This document shows, in pieces, positions 23,710 through 33,590 of a DNA stretch of 64,000 bases. Position 1 is the first letter of the stretch. Each line of letters begins with the position of its first letter. A program made the translations under genes and the position numbers. Under the pieces are notes generated by a model. The model was not told the origin of the DNA and searched no databases. It saw only the letters and a program-made list of their open reading frames with translations. Origin of the DNA: Hydrogenophilus sp. (GTDB lineage: Bacteria > Pseudomonadota > Gammaproteobacteria > Burkholderiales > Rhodocyclaceae). The DNA is taken from NCBI GenBank assembly GCA_026416515.1, contig JAOAEZ010000005.1, forward strand, positions 62,001 to 126,000. The letters run 5' to 3'.

Positions 23710-25868
23710 ACGAACCCTACCGGTCGTCGGGGTCCACCCTTTGCTGCCACCTCCTCCCTCAACGCCCGCACCAAAGCGGCTGCCGAAGGGGGTTCGCCCA
23801 AGATTCGCAGTCGGCGCAACGCTGTCGCGAAATCCCCCGGCGTTAATCGCTCCAACTGGCGGAGCTCCTCTTTATAAGCCTCCACCTCGCTCTGGGCCAC
23901 GCCCCACCGGATCGCCTCCTCGACAAAAAGAGCCACCCGCTGCTCGGCGGTTAAAAAATCAAAGCGCACCTTAAATGCGAAGCGGCGTAAACTAGCCCCA
24001 TCGAGCTGCTCCACCAAGTTGGTCGTGCACACAAACAAACCATCGAACGCCTCCATCTGGGTCAGCAGCTCGTTGGTCAAAGAGACCTCCCAATGGGCGT
24101 GAGCGGTGCGGCGATCGGCCAAGAAGCTATCTGCCTCATCCAAAAGCAACAACGCCCCTTGCTCTCGCGCCTCCCAAAACATCGCTGCGATCGCCTTCTC
24201 GCTCTCGCCCACCCACTTGGAAAGGAGATCGGAGCCCCGCTTTGCGATCACGGGTCGCTCCAATGCTCGGGCCAACCAGCGCGCTAACTCGCTTTTTCCT
24301 GTCCCCGGTGGGCCGAAAAAGCACAGCGACGCCGCCGGTCGGCGCCGCAACCCCTCTACCAACCGCTCTGGTGCTACGTCGGTATTGAAATAGGCCAATC
24401 GCGGCTCGCACTCTGCGGGCAAGCGGGCCGTTGCTGACGCCCCCGTCAAGGAAAGGCCGGCGCGCAAAGCTCGTTCTGCAGCTATCTCCGGGCTTGCGCG
24501 CACTTCGGGATCGGCTGCCACCCAGCGCGCCACTGCAGCCGCCTGTGCCAGCAATGCGGGCGACACCTCCTCATGGGCCACCAAGCGGCGCAGCCACTCC
24601 TCATCCTCGCTCACCCCTGCAAACAGCTGGCGGGCGATTGCCAATCGCACTCCCTCTGGCGGCAACGGGAAGCGCACCGCGAAAGCGAAGCGGCGCAGAT
24701 AGGCTGGGTCGAACGACGCATCGTTAGTAATCCAAATCGTCGGCACTGGATTATTCTCCAGCAACCAATTGATCCACGCCTTGTTCCCTCGTGCGGGCGG
24801 TGACTCCTCTCCTCCGAAAAAGATCCATCCTGTCGCTGTCGGCAGCACATCCTCTGCCTCATCCAGCAGCATCAACGTCCGCTCTGCCCGAGCCGTAATG
24901 CTTTGTGCCAACGCGTAAGCGCGCAACCGCTCCTGTCCCTGCACCGGCTCTCCCCCCTCATCGTACGCTGGCGTCTCGACCAACCGAACCCCCAGCGCCT
25001 TTGCCACCGCCTGTGCGAACTCGGTCTTCCCCGTTCCTGGAGGTCCATACAACAAAACATTTACGCCGCGGGCGCGCATCGTCAAAGCGCCGCTCAGGAG
25101 GGCGGTCACCGTCTTCGCGTCCTCAGCCAAATGGGGGAAATCCTCCAAAGCGCAGCGGGCTGCGCGCGTCACCGGCCGCACGAACGCTGCCATCAACTCA
25201 TCGGCAGAAAGGTGAGGAGCCAACAGCAGATGGGGCAATCGCCCCATCACATCGAAGCGTCCCTCCAAATCTTGGCTACCCCGTTGTGCCGGATCGACCC
25301 GCACCAATCCTGAACGGTACAGCATTCCGTCCGGTCTCAACGCCTTCAGTACCTGGCTCTTTGGCACATCGCCGATCGCTGCCGCCGCCAATGCAACATG
25401 ATCCAATGTCCCTGGTTGGTTAGCCGCAGCCACTGCTGCGTGGAAGCGGCGGAACCCCACCAGTGCCACTCCCAATCGCAGCACGGCCACCTCTGCGCGG
25501 CTTAGCCCCAGCAATCGCGCCAACCGCGCTGAATTTCGCAGCAATGGCAACTTGGGATCGATCGCCTCCTCGAGGCGTTCCAGCCGCTCCAGCAACCGTT
25601 GCTCGATCCCCGCCAACCCCAACCGGCGCAGTGCGGGGCGGTCGATCACCACATCGCCGTCCTCATCCATCGTCGTCGGCAATATCTCGCCCACGAAGCG
25701 GACATAATCGCCATCGACCAGCACGGGCTCGGAAAAAAAGGTCTCTTTCTCCGCCTGCCGATGCCAACCGAATGCCAGTGTCAGCCGCACCAGCCATGCC
25801 CCCAGCAACGGCGCGTGGGCATCGCGATCAGGCGTATCGTGCCACCGCTTCAAAAGAGTCTGGCTCAC
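23706..25868 (-). CDS. Tandem AAA+ ATPase of unknown function
   Basis: Protein of 720 residues with two AAA+ modules. The N-terminal region (1-260) is largely helical and unlike any domain I recognise. Module 1 has Walker A GPPGTGKT at 275-282 and Walker B LMLLDEAED near 332-340. Module 2 has Walker A GPPGTGKS at 519-526 and LLLLDEAD near 573-580, with a RGSDLLSKWVGESEKAI pore-type segment like that of classical AAA proteins. Both have arginine-rich LRRFAF segments after the sensor. No protease or nuclease domain is seen. The start is a GTG with AAGGGA nine bases upstream. It leads a run of overlapping genes. The role could be remodelling or unfolding of a protein; no partner is evident. Confidence 0.85.
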   Translation of the reverse strand: MSQTLLKRWHDTPDRDAHAPLLGAWLVRLTLAFGWHRQAEKETFFSEPVLVDGDYVRFVGEILPTTMDEDGDVVIDRPALRRLGLAGIEQRLLERLERLEEAIDPKLPLLRNSARLARLLGLSRAEVAVLRLGVALVGFRRFHAAVAAANQPGTLDHVALAAAAIGDVPKSQVLKALRPDGMLYRSGLVRVDPAQRGSQDLEGRFDVMGRLPHLLLAPHLSADELMAAFVRPVTRAARCALEDFPHLAEDAKTVTALLSGALTMRARGVNVLLYGPPGTGKTEFAQAVAKALGVRLVETPAYDEGGEPVQGQERLRAYALAQSITARAERTLMLLDEAEDVLPTATGWIFFGGEESPPARGNKAWINWLLENNPVPTIWITNDASFDPAYLRRFAFAVRFPLPPEGVRLAIARQLFAGVSEDEEWLRRLVAHEEVSPALLAQAAAVARWVAADPEVRASPEIAAERALRAGLSLTGASATARLPAECEPRLAYFNTDVAPERLVEGLRRRPAASLCFFGPPGTGKSELARWLARALERPVIAKRGSDLLSKWVGESEKAIAAMFWEAREQGALLLLDEADSFLADRRTAHAHWEVSLTNELLTQMEAFDGLFVCTTNLVEQLDGASLRRFAFKVRFDFLTAEQRVALFVEEAIRWGVAQSEVEAYKEELRQLERLTPGDFATALRRLRILGEPPSAAALVRALREEVAAKGGPRRPVGFV

Positions 25869-26028
25869 GCCGCGCTGTCCCTTCTCTGCTTCACCGAATC
25901 GGTTCCCCGGTCCCTGCGCCCCCTCTCCATTGTAGCAAAGTCTCTCCCTCCTCCCGGCCCTCTCTACCTTCAGTCCATCTCCCCCTCTGTGCGCGTTTCC
26001 TCTCTCAGCTCGCTAAATTAAAACTCTC

Positions 26029-26889
26029 TCACCACTGGCCCATTCGCTGAGCGATCGCCTTCAAACGCGCGATTCGCTCCTCGGTCGCCGGGTGGGTCGA
26101 AAAGAGACGCATCACTCCCCCTCCGCGCAATGGATTTGCGATCATCATCTGCGCGGTCTCGGGATGGGCCTCTGCCGTCACCAAAGGGATCCCCCGAGCG
26201 TAAGCCTCGATTTTTGCCAATGCCGACGCCAACCCCAGGGGGTCCCCTGCGATCTCGGCGCCTGTCTCATCGGCCCCGAACTCGCGTGTTCGTGAAATCG
26301 CCATTTGGATGATCAAAGCTGCGATCGGCGCTAGCAGCACCACCAACAGCCATAAAATCGGGTTAGTCGGCTGTCCCTCCTCGTCGCGTCCCCCGAACAA
26401 CATTCCAAAGTTTGCTAGCGCTGAGATAGCTCCTGCCACCGTTGCGCTCAACGTCGAAATCAAGATATCGCGGTTCTTGATATGGGCGAGCTCATGAGCC
26501 AAAACCCCCCGCAGCTCTCGCTCGTTGAGCAACTCCAAAATTCCCGACGTCACCGCCACCGCGGCGTGCTCGGGGTCACGGCCGGTCGCAAACGCATTTG
26601 GTTGGGCCTCCGGGATCACATAGACGCGCGGCATCGGCAATCCAGCCCGCGCCGCCAACTCGCGCACCATCTGTACCAAGTGAGGAGCCGACAACGCATC
26701 CACCTCCTCGGCCCGGTACATCGACAAAACCAATCGATCTGAAAACCAATAAGCCCACACATTGGTCAATGCCCCAAACCCTAATGCCAACAACATCCCC
26801 TCTTGCCCGCCGATTGCGGAACCCACCACCCCAAAAAGAGCCACGATTGCCGCCATCAACAGCGTTGTCTTCAACCAATTTCCTACCAT
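26029..26889 (-). CDS. htpX: Membrane zinc metalloprotease HtpX (M48B)
   Basis: Inner-membrane protease for damaged membrane proteins, commonly heat- or envelope-stress induced. It has 286 residues from the ATG at 26889, which has GGAGG six bases upstream. Two N-terminal membrane helices, the zinc motif HELAH (preceded by LRGVLA), further helices near 150-170 and 185-205, and the third-ligand region [12 protein letters not shown] are present. It ends in the typical [14 protein letters not shown]. It follows fmt by 13 bases. Confidence 0.95.
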   Translation of the reverse strand: MVGNWLKTTLLMAAIVALFGVVGSAIGGQEGMLLALGFGALTNVWAYWFSDRLVLSMYRAEEVDALSAPHLVQMVRELAARAGLPMPRVYVIPEAQPNAFATGRDPEHAAVAVTSGILELLNERELRGVLAHELAHIKNRDILISTLSATVAGAISALANFGMLFGGRDEEGQPTNPILWLLVVLLAPIAALIIQMAISRTREFGADETGAEIAGDPLGLASALAKIEAYARGIPLVTAEAHPETAQMMIANPLRGGGVMRLFSTHPATEERIARLKAIAQRMGQW

Positions 26890-26902
26890 AGGCAACCTCC
26901 AC

Positions 26903-27856
26903 TTAATCGCCCAATCGCTCCCCTATTTTGACGCTACAGCCGCGCAAAAAATCCCCTATTGGCATCCGTCGCCCCCCTGGGCGCTGCACCTCGGTCAACC
27001 ACAACCCCCCCTCCCCGCACCGCACCAACACCCCTCGCTCCGCCTGCACAGCCATCACCTCTCCGGCCACTCCTTCCCCCCTGACCTCTCTCTCCTCCGC
27101 CACTACCCCCCGCCACACCTTCAGCGGCATTCCCTGCCAACGCGTCTCGCACCCTGGGACTGGATCGAACGCCCGCAATCGCCGTTCGATCGCTACCGCT
27201 GGGTCTCTCCAATCGATCACCCGTTCTGCACGCTGCACTCGTGGCGCGTAACACGCCTCCGTCTCCTGCTGCGGCTGTGCTCTCTCCAGCAACGCCTCGA
27301 GCTGCGGCAATGCCCAAACCATCATCTCCGCTCCCACCTCGGCCAAGCGGTCGTGCAAACTCCCGCCCGTCTCCTCGGCGGCGATCATCACGCGTCGCTG
27401 GGCCAAGATCGGTCCGGTATCGAGTCCCTCGTCCATCGCCATCAACGTCACCCCCGACTCGCGGTCGCCCGCCTCAATCGCCCGCACGATAGGAGCCGCC
27501 CCCCGCCACCGCGGCAACAACGAAGCATGGACGTTGACGCACCCCAACCGCGGCCACGACAACACCGCCTGCGGCAAAATCAACCCGTACGCTGCCACCA
27601 CCAGCGCATCGGGGCGGGGCCAATCCTCCAATGCAGCGATCGCTGCCGGATCGCGCAACGACGCGGGCTGAGCCACCGCCACCCCTGCCTCTATCGCCAA
27701 CGCTTTCACGGGGCTTACCGCGATCCGCAACCCTCGCCCCGCCGGGCGGTCGGGCTGGGTTAGCACCCCCACCACCTCCACCCCCGACTGCAACAGCGCC
27801 TTCAACGTCCTCGCCGCAAACGTTGGTGTTCCGGCAAACGCCACCCGCCTTATCAC
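26903..27856 (-). CDS. fmt: Methionyl-tRNA formyltransferase
   Basis: Formylates initiator Met-tRNA. It has 317 residues from a GTG start. The N-terminal formyltransferase domain has [26 protein letters not shown], the [16 protein letters not shown] catalytic segment (Asn, His) and [17 protein letters not shown] with the catalytic Asp; the C-terminal OB-like domain binds tRNA. It pairs with the deformylase gene 58 bases upstream, a widespread def-fmt arrangement. Confidence 0.96.
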   Translation of the reverse strand: MIRRVAFAGTPTFAARTLKALLQSGVEVVGVLTQPDRPAGRGLRIAVSPVKALAIEAGVAVAQPASLRDPAAIAALEDWPRPDALVVAAYGLILPQAVLSWPRLGCVNVHASLLPRWRGAAPIVRAIEAGDRESGVTLMAMDEGLDTGPILAQRRVMIAAEETGGSLHDRLAEVGAEMMVWALPQLEALLERAQPQQETEACYAPRVQRAERVIDWRDPAVAIERRLRAFDPVPGCETRWQGMPLKVWRGVVAEEREVRGEGVAGEVMAVQAERGVLVRCGEGGLWLTEVQRPGGRRMPIGDFLRGCSVKIGERLGD

Positions 27857-27914
27857 CCCCGCCTCCCTCGGCGGCGCCGGGGCGCTACTGCCTCCCCAGC
27901 CTCCGCCCCAAACT

Positions 27915-28418
27915 TTAAGCCGTCATTCGGGCGCGTTTCGCCAGCTTAGCCCGAATCCGCTCCTGCTTCAACGGCGACAGATACTGCACGAAAACCCTTC
28001 CCTCCAGATGATCCACCTCATGCTGGATGCAGACCGACAACAACCCATCGGCCTCGAACTCTACGGTCTCCCCCTCCTCGTTCCACGCCCGCACCCGGAT
28101 CTGCGCGGCGCGCGGCACCTGTCCGTAGATCCCGGGAACCGACAAACACCCCTCCTCGCTCATCACCTCCCCTTGTCGATCGACGATCTCGGGATTGATC
28201 AGCGTTAACAGCTCGTTCCGCTCCTCGCTCACATCCACCACGATCACCCGCAGCGGAACATTCACCTGCGTTGCCGCCAAGCCGATTCCCGGCGCGGCGT
28301 ACATCGTCTCGGCCATATCGGCGGCAAGCCGGCGGATCTCGTCGGTCACCGCCGTCACCCGGGCTGCCCGGCGAAACAAGCGGGGATCGGGATAATGCAA
28401 AATCGGCAACAAAGCCAT
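27915..28418 (-). CDS. def: Peptide deformylase
   Basis: Iron/zinc enzyme removing the N-formyl group from new proteins. It has 167 residues from the ATG at 28418 (AGAGGA upstream); upstream in-frame codons are open but unlike the family. The three signature motifs are present: [19 protein letters not shown] (metal Cys) and QHEVDHLEG (metal His pair and catalytic Glu). It is divergent from the LysM-family-like gene, with 73 bases between them. Confidence 0.97.
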   Translation of the reverse strand: MALLPILHYPDPRLFRRAARVTAVTDEIRRLAADMAETMYAAPGIGLAATQVNVPLRVIVVDVSEERNELLTLINPEIVDRQGEVMSEEGCLSVPGIYGQVPRAAQIRVRAWNEEGETVEFEADGLLSVCIQHEVDHLEGRVFVQYLSPLKQERIRAKLAKRARMTA

Positions 28419-28491
28419 TTGAGTTTTCCTCTCCACCACCGGTGATGATGCGTTAGAATCCAAAAAATCGAACAGGTTCGCCCAAACGCCC

Positions 28492-29244
28492 ATGATTATA
28501 CGCCACCTCGCGCGTGCTCTTGCCATCCTGCTCTTTTTCCAACGATTCGCCCTTGCTTTCGAAAGCGAGGGAGTCGATCTGCTCCGTCTTGTCCCCCAAC
28601 TGCGCGTACTGCCGCCTCCTTCCCCCTCCCCTGGCCCCCTCTTTGAACCGCTCCCGGCCGCGATCCTCGTGGAACCCTCCACTCCTATTCTCTCCCTCTC
28701 TCTTCCTCCGGGGCGCGCGCTCGCGGCGTTGGGCGATTCGATCCGCACTCCCTCCTCGCCGGGGAGTGCCGCCTTTTACTACCTCGTTCGACCGCCGCGT
28801 GCGGTCACTGCCGCGGACGGAACCCCTCTCGGGCGGATCGCCGAAATCGTCGCCCGGGTCATCCCGGCTACCGACGACCTCGATCCCACCCTCTTTCGCA
28901 TCACCCATCTGCGCGCTGAAGTGACCCCTGAAGACCGGCTGATCGCTCGCGACGACGACGCCCTCTTCTGGACCCCGCCGCATCACCCTCCCCCGGACCC
29001 CCTCCGCGTGCTCGGCCCTATCGGCCCCTACCCTGCGGCGACAACAGGCGAGTTCGTTCTCCTTCACCTTCTCGACGGCTCTTCACTCTCCCCCGGAATG
29101 CTCCTCTCCCTCCGCCGCTCCAACCAAGACCAACCGCACGCCACAGCCCGCCTCACCGATATCGGCGAGCACCTAGCGATTGCGGTAGTCACCTTCGCCC
29201 TCCACCCTGTTCAAGCGGGTGACGAAGCCATTCCCCTCCCATGA
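28492..29244 (+). CDS. Secreted protein resembling the C-terminal part of LysM proteins found before dprA
   Basis: Protein of 250 residues with a signal peptide (about 1-22) and a Pro/Ser-rich early region. No LysM repeat is visible. The middle to C-terminal part (about 90-170), with [21 protein letters not shown] and the [15 protein letters not shown] pattern, resembles the domain that follows LysM in the peptidoglycan-binding proteins commonly encoded between def and dprA in betaproteobacteria. I infer a divergent or N-terminally reduced family member. Its stop overlaps the dprA start (ATGA). Function unknown; an envelope role is likely. Confidence 0.6.
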   Translation: MIIRHLARALAILLFFQRFALAFESEGVDLLRLVPQLRVLPPPSPSPGPLFEPLPAAILVEPSTPILSLSLPPGRALAALGDSIRTPSSPGSAAFYYLVRPPRAVTAADGTPLGRIAEIVARVIPATDDLDPTLFRITHLRAEVTPEDRLIARDDDALFWTPPHHPPPDPLRVLGPIGPYPAATTGEFVLLHLLDGSSLSPGMLLSLRRSNQDQPHATARLTDIGEHLAIAVVTFALHPVQAGDEAIPLP

Positions 29245-30521
29245 CCCTTCCCGTTTCTGAAGCGCGCGCCTGGCTCACCCTCACCCTCAACCCCCGGCTC
29301 CATCCGAGCGACCTTCGTCATCTCCTCTCCGCCTATGGGCTTCCGGAAGAAGTTCTCGCCCAGCCCACAGCGCGCGTTGCCGCTGACTTCGGTCCTGTGG
29401 TCGCTGAAGCCCTCGCTGCTCCTCCTGACCCCCTTCTTATTGAGGCGGCGATCGCCTGGCAAGCCGACCCCAACCACCACCTCATCCCCCTCAACCACCC
29501 CCACTACCCTTCCGCTCTCCTCGACCTCGCCGATCCCCCCTTTCTCCTCTACTTGCGCGGCAATCCCCTCCTTCTCACGCAACCCTCCCTCGCTATCGTC
29601 GGCACTCGTCGCCCCACGCCGGCCGGCAGGGAAACCGCTCGCACTTTTGCCGCCTCGCTCGTCGAAGCGGGGGTCACCGTCGTCAGCGGCCTCGCCTACG
29701 GCATCGACGGGGCAGCGCACGAAGGGGCGCTGGAAGCCTTTGAACGCTCCCCTACCCCGGCGCTCTCCTCCATTCCCCCTGCCAGCACCGTTGCGGTAGT
29801 CGCCACCGGCGTCGACCGGGTCTATCCTGCTGCCCATCGCCCGCTTGCCCAACGCATTGCTCTGCACGGCGCCATCCTCAGCGAATACCCCCTCGGTACG
29901 CCTGCGCTCCCTCACCACTTCCCCCGTCGCAATCGCCTCATCGCTGCTCTTTCCCGCGGTACCCTCGTCGTAGAAGCCGCGCTCGACAGCGGCTCGCTCA
30001 TCACTGCTCGCCTTGCCGGAACGCTGGGTCGCGACCTCTTTGCGATTCCCGGCTCAATTCACAACCCCCTTGCCCGCGGCTGTCATCGTCTCATCCGCGA
30101 AGGAGCCAAACTCGTCGAAACCATCGCCGATATCCTCGACGAATGGGCCATGGCCGACGCCGCGCGTCTTCCCCAAGCCCTCCCCTTCGGTCGTCGGCGC
30201 TCCTCACCGCTCTCCCCTCCCCCTTCCTCCTGCCCCTCTCCCTCCCCCTCCCCTTCTGGAGATGGGTGCTCTAACCCCCATCTCCCCCCTGCCTCCTCCT
30301 CCACCCCTAGCCACGGCGAAAAGGCCGCCTCTACCCCGCCCCTCGACGACCCTGCTGCTGCTCGGCTCTGGCCTCTCCTCGGGTTCGACCCCATCCCCTT
30401 TGATGCTCTCGTCGCTGCCAGCGGTCTCACTCCCACCGCTGTCGCTGCGTTTCTTCTCACCTGGGAACTCGCCGGGTTTGTGGCTCGCCTTCCCGGGGAT
30501 CGCTACCAACGGCTCCGTTGA
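29241..30521 (+). CDS. dprA: DNA-processing protein DprA
   Basis: Loads RecA on incoming single-stranded DNA during natural transformation. It has 426 residues: an N-terminal helical part, the Rossmann-like core with LAIVGTRRPTPAGRETARTF, VVSGLAYGIDGAAHEGAL and FPRRNRLIAALSRGTLVVEAAL, then a Ser/Pro-rich low-complexity linker (about 315-365) and a C-terminal winged-helix segment (about 370-426). It overlaps the upstream gene by four bases. Whether the organism is competent cannot be told here. Confidence 0.94.
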   Translation: MTLPVSEARAWLTLTLNPRLHPSDLRHLLSAYGLPEEVLAQPTARVAADFGPVVAEALAAPPDPLLIEAAIAWQADPNHHLIPLNHPHYPSALLDLADPPFLLYLRGNPLLLTQPSLAIVGTRRPTPAGRETARTFAASLVEAGVTVVSGLAYGIDGAAHEGALEAFERSPTPALSSIPPASTVAVVATGVDRVYPAAHRPLAQRIALHGAILSEYPLGTPALPHHFPRRNRLIAALSRGTLVVEAALDSGSLITARLAGTLGRDLFAIPGSIHNPLARGCHRLIREGAKLVETIADILDEWAMADAARLPQALPFGRRRSSPLSPPPSSCPSPSPSPSGDGCSNPHLPPASSSTPSHGEKAASTPPLDDPAAARLWPLLGFDPIPFDALVAASGLTPTAVAAFLLTWELAGFVARLPGDRYQRLR

Positions 30522-30574
30522 CCTTGCTCTATCCCCTCGCATATACTACCCGATCCCCGGTAGCGGTCTGCAGC

Positions 30575-33085
30575 ATGGTTCATTCCCCTCCTTCTTCCTC
30601 TGCCTTCCAGCACGCCCCCTTCTCTGCCCCTGCTGGTACGGGCAAATGGCTGATCATCGCTGAAAAGCCATCGGTAGCTCAAGACATTGCCCGGGCGCTC
30701 GGCGGCTTTACCCGTCACAAAGAGTACTTTGAATCCCCCACCTACCTTCTCTCCTCCGCGCTCGGTCACCTTCTTGAGCTCAAAGCCCCCGAAAGCAGTG
30801 AACCCAAGCGGGGAAAATGGAGTCTTGCCAATCTCCCGGTCCTTCCCAACCGCTTTGAACTCAAACCGATCGGCAAAACGCAAGAACGGCTCAAACTCCT
30901 CATCGACCTCGCCCACCGCCCCGATGTAGTCGGTCTCATCAACGCCTGCGATGCAGGGCGGGAAGGCGAACTCATCTTTCACTATATCGTCACCTATGGA
31001 GCCCTCGAGAAACCGATCCGTCGCCTCTGGCTTCAATCGATGACTCCTGCAGCGATTCGCGCTGCCTTTGCCGAACTGCGGCCGCACGAAGCGCTCTCGG
31101 GGCTCCGCGCAGCGGCCATCTCGCGTGCCGAAAGCGACTGGCTCATCGGCATCAACGCCACCCGAGCCCTCACCGCCTTCAACTCGCAAACCGGCGGCTT
31201 TCAACTCACCCCGGCGGGCCGCGTTCAAACCCCAACTCTTGCGATGGTTGTGGCGCGTGAGCGGCAGATTCAAACCTTTCAACCCCGTCCCTACTGGGAA
31301 ATCGAAGCGACCATCCAAATCGCTGCTGGAAGTTACCGAGCCCGCTGGTTTGACGAAAAGGCAAGCAAAAGCGATGATCCTGATGCCTCCCCCTACCGTC
31401 TCTGGTCGGAAGCCGATGCACAAGCTGTTCTCGACCGCTGTCGGGAAGGGGAGGTTCACATTGAAGAGACCAGCAAACCCTCTCTTCAATCCCCCCCCCT
31501 TCTCTACGACCTCACCAGTCTGCAACGCGACGCCAACCAGCGCTTTGGTTTCTCGGCACGTCAAACGCTGGCGCTTGCGCAAGCTCTCTATGAGCGGCAC
31601 AAACTGATCACCTATCCCCGCACCGACGCTCGCTTCCTCCCCGAAGACATGCTTGGAGCGGTTCCCGCGATCCTCGAGGCGCTCTCCCCCTCCTATCGTC
31701 CTTATGCCCAAACCATCCTCGAGCGCGGCTGGATTCGCCTCAACAAGCGGATCTTCGACAACGCCAAAGTCACCGACCACTTTGCCATCATCCCCACAGG
31801 GGAGCGCTGCAAAACCCTCTCGGAAACCGAAGAGCGGGTTTATGACCTCATCGTTCGCCGCTTTCTTGCCGCATTCTATCCCCCCGCCGAATATCGCCTC
31901 ACCAGTCGGCTCCACCGCCTCGGCATCGACACCTTCAAAAGCGAAGGGAAAGTTCTCATCACCGCAGGTTGGCTTGAGGTCTACGGGAAAAGTGCAGTCG
32001 GCGACGACGACCCCCTCCCTCCCCTAGCCGACGGCGAAAGGTGCGGTCGCATTCACCACCTTGAGCTCAAAACCCTCGCCACCAAACCTCCTGCCCGCTA
32101 CACCGAAGCGACCCTTCTCTCGGCGATGGAAGGTGCCGGCAAACTCCTCGATGACGAAACGCTCAAAGCGGCGATGGCCGGTCGCGGGCTCGGTACTCCG
32201 GCCACCCGCGCGCAGATCATCGAAGGGCTCATCGAAGACGGTTACCTGGTGCGCGACGGTCGCGAGCTCATCCCCACCCCTAAAGCCTTCTCGCTCATGA
32301 CGCTGCTGCGGGCGCTCGGCATTCAAATCCTTGCCTCCCCAGAGCTCACGGGCGAATGGGAACATCGTCTAGCGCGGATGGAACGGGGGGAAATCGACCG
32401 CGCTGAATTCATGGCGGGGATTCGTCAGATGGCCGTCGAAATCGTCGACCGCGTCAAACGCTACGACGCGGACACCGTTCCGGGGGACTATGTCACCCTC
32501 ACCGTTCCCTGCCCTAAATGTCATGCCACGCTTCACGAAACCTACAAAAAGTATCAATGCTCCCATTGCGAATGGGGAATTTTCAAAGAGATCGCCGGGC
32601 GGATCCTCTCGCCCGCGGAAGCCGAAACCCTCATCCGCGACCGCCGTCTCGGGCCGCTGACTGGCTTTCGCAACCGGCGGGGTCGCCCTTTTACCGCTGC
32701 CCTTATCCTTGACGAAAATCTCACCCTCCAATTTCAATTCGACGAACCCGACCCTCCTCCCGACCCGGAAGCGATTGCCGCCGCCTCTCCGGTGGGCCCC
32801 TGTCCCCGCTGCGGTAACGCTGTCATTCTCTGGGGAAACCACTACCGCTGTTGTCTCTCTCTAGCGGATCCCCCGCGCTGCGACTTTCGCCTTCCCACCG
32901 TCATCCTTCATCAACCCATCACCCCTGAAATCGCCACCCAGCTCCTCGTTCGCCGGGAGACGCCGCTTTTGACCGGTTTTATCTCGACGCGCACACGGCG
33001 CAAATTCAAGGCCCACCTCCTCCTCGACGAAGCGGGCAACGTTATCTTTCGCTTTCCCGAACGCAGTGCCACCTCCTCTTCATAG
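30575..33085 (+). CDS. topB: DNA topoisomerase III
   Basis: Type IA topoisomerase that decatenates DNA. It has 836 residues from the ATG at 30575. The Toprim domain opens WLIIAEKPSVAQDIARALG and has the acidic DAGREGELI; the catalytic tyrosine is Tyr347 in LITYPRTD. C-terminal parts include a four-Cys zinc segment (CPKC...CSHC), and two copies of a repeat with PLTGFRNRRGRPF and PLLTGFISTRTRRKF, separated by a second Cys cluster. In many betaproteobacteria a smg (DUF494) gene sits between dprA and topB; here the gap is only 53 bases. Confidence 0.94.
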   Translation: MVHSPPSSSAFQHAPFSAPAGTGKWLIIAEKPSVAQDIARALGGFTRHKEYFESPTYLLSSALGHLLELKAPESSEPKRGKWSLANLPVLPNRFELKPIGKTQERLKLLIDLAHRPDVVGLINACDAGREGELIFHYIVTYGALEKPIRRLWLQSMTPAAIRAAFAELRPHEALSGLRAAAISRAESDWLIGINATRALTAFNSQTGGFQLTPAGRVQTPTLAMVVARERQIQTFQPRPYWEIEATIQIAAGSYRARWFDEKASKSDDPDASPYRLWSEADAQAVLDRCREGEVHIEETSKPSLQSPPLLYDLTSLQRDANQRFGFSARQTLALAQALYERHKLITYPRTDARFLPEDMLGAVPAILEALSPSYRPYAQTILERGWIRLNKRIFDNAKVTDHFAIIPTGERCKTLSETEERVYDLIVRRFLAAFYPPAEYRLTSRLHRLGIDTFKSEGKVLITAGWLEVYGKSAVGDDDPLPPLADGERCGRIHHLELKTLATKPPARYTEATLLSAMEGAGKLLDDETLKAAMAGRGLGTPATRAQIIEGLIEDGYLVRDGRELIPTPKAFSLMTLLRALGIQILASPELTGEWEHRLARMERGEIDRAEFMAGIRQMAVEIVDRVKRYDADTVPGDYVTLTVPCPKCHATLHETYKKYQCSHCEWGIFKEIAGRILSPAEAETLIRDRRLGPLTGFRNRRGRPFTAALILDENLTLQFQFDEPDPPPDPEAIAAASPVGPCPRCGNAVILWGNHYRCCLSLADPPRCDFRLPTVILHQPITPEIATQLLVRRETPLLTGFISTRTRRKFKAHLLLDEAGNVIFRFPERSATSSS

Positions 33086-33093
33086 CATAGTTC

Positions 33094-33549
33094 TCAAAAG
33101 CACCACGCTTCCAGCGCCAATAAAATCGCCACCCACAGCAGCGCACTTACCCCTCCCAACCCCACCAACCAGCGTGTCCACCACCGGCGCAAGAAGCGCC
33201 GATGAATATAGATATGCACCGCCTCCGCGATAAAAAAAACCGAGGTTATCAGCGCGGTTAATGTACCGACCACGAAAAAGGCCGCTTTTTCCCCCGACAA
33301 AAACTGCACGCACCGCCCGCCGTGGCGTGCCGTCGCCATCAACCGATCCCAATCGAGGCCGAAGACGAACAACCCAAAAAGGAACAGAAAAAATCCCCCC
33401 ACCGCCAGCGCCACCATCTGCCCTTCGGCGGTCGCCAACGCCTCACGCCAACTTCGCCACTCCGCGCGCCAACTCGCCCACGCCTCGCGCCACTCACGGG
33501 CGAGCTCCGCCCACCATCCCTCCCGCTGTGCTTCCTTTCGGCGGTTCAC
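33094..33549 (-). CDS. Small membrane protein of unknown function
   Basis: Protein of 151 residues. An amphipathic, Trp/Arg/Glu-rich N-terminal region (1-42) precedes three predicted membrane helices (about 45-67, 88-112 and 125-148). I do not recognise a family. It converges on topB with eight bases between stops and lies upstream of dps on the same strand. The N-terminal region could be a cytoplasmic coiled coil. The reading frame has good codon character and no overlap with another gene, so I treat it as real. Confidence 0.62.
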   Translation of the reverse strand: MNRRKEAQREGWWAELAREWREAWASWRAEWRSWREALATAEGQMVALAVGGFFLFLFGLFVFGLDWDRLMATARHGGRCVQFLSGEKAAFFVVGTLTALITSVFFIAEAVHIYIHRRFLRRWWTRWLVGLGGVSALLWVAILLALEAWCF

Positions 33550-33590
33550 CGCTCCCCTCTCCCGTTAAGGCCGCCGCGCGCTGCGGCTCT

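Noticed and set aside
28419-28748. N-terminal extension of the def frame
   Set aside because: Antisense to the LysM-like gene; the deformylase start with ribosome site is at 28418.
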